A stretch of DNA of 40,679 nucleotides from positions 1-40,679 of the forward strand of contig DATBFX010000299.1 in assembly GCA_036558305.1 (NCBI GenBank), written 5' to 3'. The notes under the pieces were generated by a model, which had not been told where the DNA came from, did not search any database, and was given only the letters and a program-made list of their open reading frames with translations. The stretch is from DATBFX01 sp036558305 (lineage in GTDB: Bacteria; Chloroflexota; Chloroflexia; Thermomicrobiales; UBA6265). Position numbers and translations under genes: made by a program. Positions within the stretch are counted from its first letter, which is position 1. Each line of letters starts with the position of its first letter. This document shows, in pieces, positions 33,287 to 40,144 of the stretch.

Positions 33287-34879
33287 TCAGGAGATCCGCG
33301 CGAAGCGGCCAAGCGTTTCGGTGTCGAACCCGATGGTCTGACCGTCCGGGCCGACGAGGAAGGACATCCGCTGGGGTGCCGTCGTCGCCGATTCCCAGCC
33401 GAGGGAGAAGACGTCGTAGCCGAAGTGGGTGAGGGTACCGGGGTAGCGGGCGGGACCGGCTTCGAGCCGGAGACCGTCGCCATCGGCGACCACGACGAAG
33501 CGGCCGTAGAGATCGTTCTCGTAGGCGCCGGCGTAGCCGTCGAGCGGGAGACTCGTCGGTCCCGGGTCGGCGGGCGCGGTCTCGGGTCGGACCAGGTCCA
33601 GCAGTGTTTGCGATTGCCGCCGGATCGCGGTCTGCCAATCCTCGCCGTCATCGCCCAGGGCTTGCGCCAGGACGAAGGCGCGGATCGCTTCCGGCAGCGC
33701 GGTCAGGTTGAGGTTGGCGAGCACGGCGACGCCGAGTCCCAGCGCCGGTACGAGCTCGACGACCGAGCGGACACCGGCGAGCGCGCCGCCCTTTTCGATC
33801 ACCTCGTGGCCGTTGAGGTGAAAGGAGGCCCAGCCGAGGCCGTAACCGAACCCGGCGTGCTCGTCGATCGGGGGGAACTCGGAAAACGTCGGCCGGCCGA
33901 CCATGCTTGGCCGGAACAGGTCGGCGACCGTTTCGGGGCTCAGGAGCCGGCGCCCGCCGGCTTCTCCGCCGGCGAGGTGCATACGCATCCACGTCGCGAG
34001 GTCCGCTGCCGTCGAGACCAGCCCGCCGGCCGCGCAAAAGGCGGAGGAGTCGTCTCGCGGGACGACGCGGACGGCGCCGTCGATTTCGGCGTGGTGGTTC
34101 GAAACGTTGCCCTCCCCCGGTGTAACCGCCGTCGCCGGGGAGGAGCGCGTCATGCCGAGGGGGTCGAAGAGGCGGGACTGGATCGCTTGCTCGTACGGCG
34201 CGCCGGTCAGGCGCGCCAGGACCTCGCCGGCGGCAAAGTACGCGGGATTCGAGTAGAGCGCTTCGGCCCGGAAACTGGTCGCCGGTTCGATGAACCGTAA
34301 CCGGCGCAAGATCTCGGGCCGGTCGTACCCGAGCACCCCGAGGAGATCGCCCCGGAACGCCGGGAGTCCGGTACGGTGTGCCAGCAGGTCGCGGATCGTG
34401 GCGTAGTGCGTCGCGTAGGGGTCGAAGAGGACGAATTCCGGTAAGTAACGGGCGACCGGATCGTCCCAGCCCAGCCGTCCCTCGTCGACGAGGCTGGCGA
34501 GTCCGGCCGCGGTGAACGGTTTGGAGTTCGAGGCGAGCTGGAAAACCGTGTGCTCGTCGACGGGGTCCCTGCCGCCGGTCGAGCGCACCCCGTAACCGCG
34601 CGCGAGTGCGACCCCACCGGCCAGGACGACGGCGACGGCCGCGCCGGGCACGCGGTAGGTGGCCATCGCGCGACGCACGAAGTCGTCGATCGCGGCAACG
34701 TCGATTCCGGCCGCCGCCGACGACGTGGTAGCCTGAGCGCCGGTGACTCCTCGCGAAGCGACTCCCGCGAGTCCGGACAGACCGACGGCAAGAGCCGCGC
34801 GGGTTGCGAACCGGCGAGAAAAACGGCGCCCGCCCGCCGGTGGGCACTCGACCGTGTGCTTGGTGGCAGCCACGCTCAT
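33287..34879 (-). CDS. Tat-exported serine hydrolase of the beta-lactamase class C / CubicO family
   Basis: 530 residues; ATG 34879 with GAGGAAG upstream, preferred to an upstream reading from 35008. The leader has RRFSRRFATRAALAVGLSG, a plausible twin-arginine signal. The penicillin-binding fold has S117-x-x-K120 in ASNSKPF, Y209-S-N in LYSNPAYFAAGE, and a KGG motif in EKGGALAG. The C-terminal ~100 residues form a lipocalin-like extension as in many family members (LDGYAGAYENDLYG). Members include D-aminopeptidases, esterases and peptidoglycan-related enzymes; sequence alone does not say which. True beta-lactam resistance is not implied. The Cys-rich gene at 32621-33241 follows after 45 bp. 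Confidence 0.88.
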   Translation of the reverse strand: MSVAATKHTVECPPAGGRRFSRRFATRAALAVGLSGLAGVASRGVTGAQATTSSAAAGIDVAAIDDFVRRAMATYRVPGAAVAVVLAGGVALARGYGVRSTGGRDPVDEHTVFQLASNSKPFTAAGLASLVDEGRLGWDDPVARYLPEFVLFDPYATHYATIRDLLAHRTGLPAFRGDLLGVLGYDRPEILRRLRFIEPATSFRAEALYSNPAYFAAGEVLARLTGAPYEQAIQSRLFDPLGMTRSSPATAVTPGEGNVSNHHAEIDGAVRVVPRDDSSAFCAAGGLVSTAADLATWMRMHLAGGEAGGRRLLSPETVADLFRPSMVGRPTFSEFPPIDEHAGFGYGLGWASFHLNGHEVIEKGGALAGVRSVVELVPALGLGVAVLANLNLTALPEAIRAFVLAQALGDDGEDWQTAIRRQSQTLLDLVRPETAPADPGPTSLPLDGYAGAYENDLYGRFVVVADGDGLRLEAGPARYPGTLTHFGYDVFSLGWESATTAPQRMSFLVGPDGQTIGFDTETLGRFARIS

Positions 34880-35039
34880 CTGTTCTTCCTCAGCGACGCA
34901 CACTATTGCGAGAATGCTGGCGATCGGAATGACCCGCGCCGGAAGAGTCGATTGCAGTCGACGCCGAGAGCATGACCGGAAGGTCCCGCCGGCGCATCCG
35001 CAAGACATACGCGTTTTCGACGAGCAAATTGCCTCGACG

Positions 35040-35060
35040 CCCCCGCAAAAACTACGGGGG
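35040..35060 (-). terminator. Hairpin downstream of the dual-HTH regulator gene
   Basis: CCCCCG (35040-35045) and CGGGGG (35055-35060) pair around a 9-nt loop that reads TAGTTTTTG on the minus strand. It lies 35 bp past the stop of the regulator gene at 35095, in the gap before the beta-lactamase-like gene. No U run follows the stem, so this is a weak candidate. Confidence 0.35.
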
Positions 35061-35094
35061 TCACCGCGCGTGGCGGTGCGGAGACTCGACTCGG

Positions 35095-37770
35095 TCAGCA
35101 GATGCCGGTGCGGACGGCGATGGCCGCCGCCTCGCGCCGCGAGGCGGCACCCAACTTGGTGAGGATTGCGGTGACGTGACCGCCCACCGTGCGGGGGCTG
35201 AGGAAGAGTTCGGCGGCGATCTCGCGGTCGGTGCGTCGCTCGACGATCAAGCGCAACACATCCAACTCGCGCGGGGTTAGCCCGAAGCGGGCGGTCGCCG
35301 CGGAAACCGGCGGCGCGACGGGAGGCTCGACCGCCATCGCTTCCGCCAGCGCGTCGTCGAGGCGCAAGAGCCGGCCCGCGCCGCGAGCGCCGGCAAACGC
35401 CGCCTCTCCCATCGCCTCCGCGGCGATTTTCACGGCGCGATCGAGATCCGCCCGGTCACCGGGGAAGGGGAGGAGGATCGCGCTACCGGCCGCGCCCGCC
35501 AGCGCTTCCGCCGCACCGAGCAGCCGCGCCGCCGGTTCCGGCCGGTGCGCTTGCGCCGCCGTGATCGCCACCCCCGCCAGCGCCTGGGCCAGCGTCCACC
35601 ACTCCTCGTGCGCCGCCGCGTGGTGGAGGCATGCCCGGAACTGGCCGAGCGCCTTCGCCAGGTCTCCCTGGTCGCGGGAGATTTGCGCCGCGATCAGGAG
35701 CGAGTTGCCCGTGCCCCAGGCGAAACCGACGTTCCGTTGCAGGGTAAGCGCCTCCTGCACACGCTCTTCGGCCGCGCTCAGCCGTTCCATTCCGCGCGCC
35801 GTCAAGGCGAGATTGCTCAGGATCCAGCTCAACAACGCCGAGGCCAATGCGCGATCGCCGATCGCCTCGGTCCAGTCGGCAGCTTGCTGGAATCGCTCCT
35901 CGGCCAGCGCAAAGTCACCCTGGACGTTGGAGACGCTGCCCATTCCCAACAACGCGAACGCGCTCTCGAGCGCATCGCCGAGGTCGCGGGCCAGGGCGAA
36001 CGCCTCGGCGTAGGTGGCCTCGGCCCGGACCCAGTCGCCGCCGTAGCTGACCATCCGGGCAACGCCGACCAGGGCTTTAGCCCGGGCGGCGGTCGGTACC
36101 ACGCCGTCGATCGCGGTGGCGCGTTCGAGCCAGGTCCGCCCCTCCTGAAAGTGGCCATGGACGAACCAGAACCAGCGCAATGACGCGGCAAGTCGGACCA
36201 GGCCGTCGACGTCGTCTGAAGCGTCAAACCATTCGAGCGCCGCGCGCAGGTTGCCGTGCTCGGTCTCCAGCGGGCCGAACGCCTGCTCCTCGATCGGGAC
36301 AAAGACGGCACGTTCGTACCGTTCGGCCAGGGACAGGAAATGGGCGGCATGGGCATCGCGGGCGCCCGCCGCCTCGCCGTTGGCCACCAGTTGTTCGGCA
36401 GCGAATTCGCGAACGGTTTCGAGCATGCGGTACCGGGGCGCGGCACCCGGAAGTGGTTCCCGCGCCACGAGGCTCTGGTCGACGAGGGAGGCGATGCCGT
36501 CGAACACGGAGGGGACAGGGGACAGGGGGCGGGGGTCAGGAGCACGTTCCGTTGCTGACCCCCGCCCCCTGTCCCCTGTCCCCGGCGGCCCGCAGACCGC
36601 CTCCGCCGTCTCCAGCGTGAACCCGCCGGTGAAAGCGGACAACCGGCGAAACAGGGACCGCTCGGCGGGGGCGAGGAGGTCGTAGCTCCAGGCGATGGCG
36701 TCGCGCATCGTGCGAAGTCGCGCCGGGGCATCGCGGCGACCACCGGTCAGCAGGGGCAAACGCGGTTCGAGCCTGGTCAGCAGGGTCGCCGGCGGCAACG
36801 TCTTCGCGCGCGCTGCCGCGAGCTCGATCGCCAGCGGCAACCCGTCGAGTTGGTGACAGATCGTGGCCACGGTCCTCGCCGTCGAGGCATCGACGACGAA
36901 TGCCGGATCGACGGCCCGTGCCCGCTCGACGAACAGGTGGCCCGCTCCGGAGGCGAGGACCTCCGCCGGCGTGGACGAGTCTGGGGATGCGGGGAGACGC
37001 AGCGGCGGGACCGGCCACTCCCATTCCCCCGCGATCCGCAGCGGCATCCGGCTCGTCGCCAGCGCCTTCAGGTCCGGCGCCGCGGCGAGGAGGCCGGCGA
37101 CGCGCTCGGCGGCGCTTATGACGTGCTCGAAGTTATCGAGCACCAACAAGAGCTGCTTGTTCCCCAGCACGGCGCGCAGCCGGGCGCCGATGTCGTCGCC
37201 GGCCGTGCGGTGGACGCCGAGGGCGCCCGCGATTGCCGAGTCGAGGAGGTCCGGCCGGAGGATCGCGGTCAGGTCGACGAACGCGGTGCCGTCGACGAAG
37301 TCGCCGGCGAACTCGCGCGCGAGTTGCAACGCAAGACGGGTCTTGCCGATGCCACCGGGGCCGGTCAGCGTCAGCAGCCGGAGATCGGGACGACGCACCA
37401 GGGCGGCGAGCGCCGCGATCTCGTCCTCCCGGCCGATGAGCGGTGTGAGCGGAATCGGGATCGGCGGCCGGCCCGCCATCGGACGAGCGATCGGCATCAC
37501 CACCGGAGCCGGCGGCAGCGGCCGTGGCGACGGGGGGGCGGGACCGTCACCGAAGGCCGCGTAGCGTTCGAGGGCCGACCGGCTGATGCGGAAGGAGCCG
37601 CCACGTTTGATCGCCGGCAGTTCGCCGCGGAGGATGGCACGGCGGATCGTCCGCTCACTGACGCCAAGCGCGGCGGCGGCCTCCCGCGCGGACAAGACGC
37701 CACCGGTGCCGGACGATGTCGATGTCCGGTCGTGTCCGGTCTTGTCCAATTGGCTCTGCCGCTCACTCAT
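35095..37770 (-). CDS. Regulator with N-terminal excisionase-type HTH, STAND ATPase and C-terminal LuxR HTH
   Basis: 891 residues from ATG 37770; a frame continues to ATG 37839 but the extra 23 residues look unlike the rest. Domains: a MerR/excisionase-like helix-turn-helix at about 26-70 (LSAREAAAALGVSERTIRRA, IKRGGSFRISRSALERY), a Pro-rich linker, an AfsR-like STAND ATPase with Walker A GPGGIGKT (137-144) and Walker B LLLVLDNFEHV, TPR-like repeats, and a LuxR helix-turn-helix starting LTPRELDVLRLIVERRTDRE. Two different DNA-binding domains on one chain could bridge sites. Residues about 397-420 (GDRGRGSATERAPDPRPLSP) are encoded by a 29-bp-arm palindromic repeat (36511-36583) inserted in frame between the ATPase and the helical region. 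It is divergent from small RNA copy B. Confidence 0.88.
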   Translation of the reverse strand: MSERQSQLDKTGHDRTSTSSGTGGVLSAREAAAALGVSERTIRRAILRGELPAIKRGGSFRISRSALERYAAFGDGPAPPSPRPLPPAPVVMPIARPMAGRPPIPIPLTPLIGREDEIAALAALVRRPDLRLLTLTGPGGIGKTRLALQLAREFAGDFVDGTAFVDLTAILRPDLLDSAIAGALGVHRTAGDDIGARLRAVLGNKQLLLVLDNFEHVISAAERVAGLLAAAPDLKALATSRMPLRIAGEWEWPVPPLRLPASPDSSTPAEVLASGAGHLFVERARAVDPAFVVDASTARTVATICHQLDGLPLAIELAAARAKTLPPATLLTRLEPRLPLLTGGRRDAPARLRTMRDAIAWSYDLLAPAERSLFRRLSAFTGGFTLETAEAVCGPPGTGDRGRGSATERAPDPRPLSPVPSVFDGIASLVDQSLVAREPLPGAAPRYRMLETVREFAAEQLVANGEAAGARDAHAAHFLSLAERYERAVFVPIEEQAFGPLETEHGNLRAALEWFDASDDVDGLVRLAASLRWFWFVHGHFQEGRTWLERATAIDGVVPTAARAKALVGVARMVSYGGDWVRAEATYAEAFALARDLGDALESAFALLGMGSVSNVQGDFALAEERFQQAADWTEAIGDRALASALLSWILSNLALTARGMERLSAAEERVQEALTLQRNVGFAWGTGNSLLIAAQISRDQGDLAKALGQFRACLHHAAAHEEWWTLAQALAGVAITAAQAHRPEPAARLLGAAEALAGAAGSAILLPFPGDRADLDRAVKIAAEAMGEAAFAGARGAGRLLRLDDALAEAMAVEPPVAPPVSAATARFGLTPRELDVLRLIVERRTDREIAAELFLSPRTVGGHVTAILTKLGAASRREAAAIAVRTGIC
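36511..36583. repeat. Perfect 29-bp inverted repeat inside a coding sequence (copy 2 of the GGGGACAGG element)
   Basis: The left arm 36511-36539 (GGGGACAGGGGACAGGGGGC then GGGGGTCAG) and the right arm 36555-36583 are perfect complements around a 15-nt loop GAGCACGTTCCGTTG. The loop shares GAGCACG-NN-CCGTT with the element at 10251-10334. Here it lies inside the regulator gene and is read through in frame. It should form a very strong hairpin in both DNA and mRNA. Confidence 0.85.
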
Positions 37771-38030
37771 CGCCAGAGAAGCATGCGTGATGGTGATGCG
37801 GGCCGCGACCACGCGGGCCACCCGCATCATACCCGACATCGATCCGCGCGATGACGGTCGGGGTAGGCGACGAAACCCCGGTCACGGATGGTGCTCGCCT
37901 GACGTTCGCCGGCAAGTACTCCAACATGCGCGGAATCCAACCCGTGGTCGTTCGTCGCCGGCGGAAGACGAGTCGACCCAGCAAAGCGTGGCACGACCAA
38001 AACTCCTCCCATATTGCCCGCTGTGCCCCC

Positions 38031-38059
38031 TTGACACAGCGTACGTACGGGCGTAGAGT
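38031..38059 (+). promoter_or_regulatory. Sigma-70-type promoter of small RNA copy B
   Basis: Perfect -35 TTGACA (38031-38036), 17-bp spacer, -10 TAGAGT (38054-38059). Transcription should begin near 38066. The 18 bp upstream (38013-38030, ATTGCCCGCTGTGCCCCC) match copy A with two differences, so a regulator or alpha-subunit contact upstream of -35 may also be conserved. Confidence 0.65.
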
Positions 38060-38065
38060 ACGGGC

Positions 38066-38166
38066 ACGTCGGACGCGGAGCGGTCTTCGGGTCGCGAGGC
38101 GGGCGACGGAGCAGACGCCGACCGGGGTACGCGCGCAAGCGCCCAACTCGTCGGCGTCTTGCTTTG
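38066..38166 (+). ncRNA. Candidate structured small RNA, copy B
   Basis: Predicted transcript of about 100 nt with a 5' hairpin CGGTC-TTCG-GGTCG (38081-38094) and a terminator-like 10-bp stem AGACGCCGAC (38113-38122) / GTCGGCGTCT (38150-38159) enclosing a small hairpin GCGC-GCAA-GCGC (38129-38140), then TTGCTTTG. Compared with copy A at 17226-17326, I count about 18 mismatches and no gaps from the -35 to the end. In the 5' hairpin two wobble pairs become G-C/C-G pairs. In the enclosed hairpin one C-G pair becomes G-C, and the loop changes from GNRA to UNCG type. CGTC near the 5' end (38067-38070) can pair with GACG (38105-38108) in both copies. It lies between the divergent regulator gene and a convergent enolase-type gene, with no downstream gene on its strand. 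Confidence 0.62.
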
Positions 38167-38198
38167 CCCGCGAGTCAGGACACGGGCGACAGGGGTGC

Positions 38199-38218
38199 CG
38201 GCCGCGTCACCGCGGCCG
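38199..38218. terminator. Hairpin between small RNA copy B and the convergent enolase-type gene
   Basis: Perfect 8-bp inverted repeat CGGCCGCG / CGCGGCCG with a TCAC loop, 11 bp past the stop of the enolase-type gene (38230). Probable terminator for that gene on the minus strand and a back-up for the small RNA on the plus strand. No U tract. Confidence 0.45.
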
Positions 38219-38229
38219 CGTGGCGGCGC

Positions 38230-39366
38230 CTACGAGCCCACCGTCCACCACGCCATGCCGAACCGCCGCACCGCCGTCTCGTCGACCTCGATCCCCAGAC
38301 CGGGTCGGTCCGGCACCGAAATGCGGTCGCGGTCGTACCAGGTGCGGACGTCGCCGAGGTCTTCGGCCAGCATCAACGGCCCGCCCATCTCGACGGTCCG
38401 CACGTTCGCCAGTCCTAGCGCCAGGTGCAGACCCGCCGCCGAGGCAATCGAGCTCTCCACCATCGTCCCGACCTGGGCGACGATCCCGGCCGTCTCCGCG
38501 ATGGCGTTCAGCTTGAGCGCGCCCAGCAAGCCGCCGCACTTCATCAGTTTGATGTTCACCAGATCCGCCGCGCGCAGGGCGGCGACGCGCAGCATCTCCC
38601 GCGGTCCGTGGCACCCCTCGTCGACCATGATCGTCGCACCCGTCTGCCGCCGCACCTCCGCCAACCCGTCGAGGTCCCACCACGCCACGGGTTGCTCGAC
38701 GTAATCCGGGCTGCTGACCGAACCGGCCCGGATCGCCGCGATCGCCGCGCTCGCCGTCTTCCACCCCTGATTGACGTCGATCTTCAACCCGATGTCCGGC
38801 CCGATCGCTTCGCGGACGACGGCGATCCGCGCGACGTCCAACCGCCAGTCGGCACCGTTCCCGACCTTGACCTTGACCGTCTTGAAACCGTCGGCGACGT
38901 GTTTCGCCGCATCCCGCGCCATCTCTTCGGGCGCCTTCATGCTCACGACGCGCGAGATCGTCAGGTAGGATTTGCTCCGCCCGCCGAGGAGCATCCAGAT
39001 CGGCACGCCAAGAGCCCGTCCGAGGAGATCGTGCAACGCCATGTCGAGCGCCGCCTTCGCCGCCGGCACCCCCTCCACCCGCGCGTCGAGCGCCAGCATC
39101 GCCGTTTCCCGGTCCCGCGCGTCGCGGCCGACCAACGCGGGCGCGAGGTCGTCGCGCAGCGTGGCCGCGGTTCCGCCCCAGGTTTCGCCGGTGACGTTCG
39201 GATCCGGCGTCGCCTCTCCCCAGCCGACGAGCCCGTCGCCCGTCGTGACTCGGACGAGGACGGAGAGCACGTCGGGATAGGTGGCGTAGGAGATGACGAA
39301 CGGTTCCCGCAGGGGGAGTTTGACGGGAATGACGTCGATGGTAGCGACGCGCGACTCCTCGGTCAT
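38230..39366 (-). CDS. Enolase-superfamily enzyme (mandelate racemase / muconate lactonizing group)
   Basis: 378 residues. The barrel has the superfamily residues: K165-x-K167 in KTVKVKVGN as acid/base, metal ligands D197 (KIDVNQGW), E224 (YVEQPV) and D249 (MVDEG), and second Lys K273 in VNIKLMKCGG. The capping domain begins VIPVKLPLREPF. MVESSIASAAGLHLA near the end is typical of the muconate lactonizing subgroup, which includes dipeptide epimerases and N-acylamino acid racemases; sequence does not separate these. It starts 6 bp after the antitoxin stop, so it is co-transcribed with the toxin-antitoxin pair and probably with the GNAT gene upstream. A COG3375 GNAT next to such an enzyme points to N-acyl-amino acid racemisation, an inference from known N-succinyl D-amino acid pathways. 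Confidence 0.87.
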   Translation of the reverse strand: MTEESRVATIDVIPVKLPLREPFVISYATYPDVLSVLVRVTTGDGLVGWGEATPDPNVTGETWGGTAATLRDDLAPALVGRDARDRETAMLALDARVEGVPAAKAALDMALHDLLGRALGVPIWMLLGGRSKSYLTISRVVSMKAPEEMARDAAKHVADGFKTVKVKVGNGADWRLDVARIAVVREAIGPDIGLKIDVNQGWKTASAAIAAIRAGSVSSPDYVEQPVAWWDLDGLAEVRRQTGATIMVDEGCHGPREMLRVAALRAADLVNIKLMKCGGLLGALKLNAIAETAGIVAQVGTMVESSIASAAGLHLALGLANVRTVEMGGPLMLAEDLGDVRTWYDRDRISVPDRPGLGIEVDETAVRRFGMAWWTVGS

Positions 39367-39372
39367 CTGGCG

Positions 39373-39747
39373 TCAGCGATCCGGGACTGATCGGACGGAA
39401 GCGGCAGGAATGAGCGGCGATACCACCTCGATCGTTGCGTCTTTTCCCGGACGCCGTTTGGGACGAACGGAGATCTCGACGTCATGGTCAAGTGCATTCA
39501 GAAAGCGGATCAGCCGTTCCGTCGAGAAACCGCGAAGACGACCGTTCAAGAGCGCCGAAACCTTGGGCTGATCGACCCCGAGCGCCTCCGCTGCACGTGC
39601 CTGTGACCACCCGAGTTCCAGGATGATCGTGGTGATGACGTATGCCAGCTTCGCCTTCGCCAGCGCTTCTTCGGGTTCTGGGTGATCGAGGTCGGCAAAG
39701 ACGTTGCCACTGCTCACATGGAAGTCCTCGCCTTCCTTCATGGTCAT
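39373..39747 (-). CDS. HigA-like XRE-family antitoxin
   Basis: 124 residues. ATG 39747 overlaps the toxin stop by 4 bp (ATGA), so translation is coupled. A helix-turn-helix of XRE type is visible at about 45-75: LGWSQARAAEALGVDQPKVS, LLNGRLRGFSTERLIRFL, which matches the HTH family found in antitoxins with Gp49/HigB-like toxins. VEISVRP at about 90 is common in the same group. The C-terminal 25 residues are unconserved. It would bind and neutralise the toxin and, through the helix-turn-helix, repress the operon at the palindrome 40122-40139. The toxin-first order is the usual order for HigBA. The enolase-type gene starts 6 bp downstream. Confidence 0.85.
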   Translation of the reverse strand: MTMKEGEDFHVSSGNVFADLDHPEPEEALAKAKLAYVITTIILELGWSQARAAEALGVDQPKVSALLNGRLRGFSTERLIRFLNALDHDVEISVRPKRRPGKDATIEVVSPLIPAASVRSVPDR

Positions 39748-40109
39748 TCCCCCTTACTGCGTTCGCGGCGCTGGGCCGACAGGACCTGCGCCTGCCTCAA
39801 CCGCGAACGGACCAACTCGATCTCGTGGCGTGGAGTCGAAATGCCGTGCTTCGCCTTCTTCTGGAAGGCATGAAGCACATACACCGCGTCGGGAAGCGTG
39901 ACGGTATAGACGGCCCGATACGTATCGCCGTCGGTGTCGGCAACGATTTCGAGCACTCCCGCGCCGCCGAACCCCCGAAGCGGTTTGGCCTTCCAATGCT
40001 TTGATCCGATCTGTGCCCAATAGAGGGCATAGCCGAGTTCGTCACGGACGTCGTCCGGGAACGCGCGCAGATCGTCCCGACTCGTGCCGACCCAGACCAG
40101 CTCCCGCAT
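39744..40109 (-). CDS. HigB/RelE-like toxin (Gp49 family)
   Basis: 121 residues from ATG 40109, which has TTGGAGCG upstream; longer starts are ATG 40124 and TTG 40148, and the former lies inside the operator palindrome. The sequence follows the phage-Gp49/HigB pattern: RDDLRAFPDDVRDELGYALY, then KPLRGFGGAGVLEIVADTDG, TYRAVYTVTLPDAVYVLHAF and QKKAKHGISTPRHEIELVRSRL, where the Lys/His/Arg cluster is typical of the RNA-binding and catalytic face. The family cleaves mRNA on the ribosome. It overlaps the antitoxin gene by 4 bp, and lies 35 bp after the stop of a GNAT gene in the same direction. Confidence 0.87.
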   Translation of the reverse strand: MRELVWVGTSRDDLRAFPDDVRDELGYALYWAQIGSKHWKAKPLRGFGGAGVLEIVADTDGDTYRAVYTVTLPDAVYVLHAFQKKAKHGISTPRHEIELVRSRLRQAQVLSAQRRERSKGE

Positions 40110-40121
40110 CGACGCTCCAAT

Positions 40122-40139
40122 CATGCCACTTTTGGCATG
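40122..40139. promoter_or_regulatory. 18-bp palindrome upstream of the toxin gene, likely antitoxin operator
   Basis: CATGCCA-CTTT-TGGCATG is a perfect 7-bp inverted repeat with a 4-bp spacer. It lies 13 bp upstream of the toxin start and just after the GNAT stop (40145). This is the usual place for an operator bound by the antitoxin or toxin-antitoxin complex, and it implies an internal promoter for the pair. Confidence 0.7.
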
Positions 40140-40144
40140 GTCGG

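Noticed and set aside
37851..38516. Open frame through small RNA copy B (and a matching one through copy A) as a conserved protein
   Set aside because: The frames begin upstream of the promoter, lack ribosome binding sites, and the differences between copies preserve RNA helices and alter loop type rather than protein properties.
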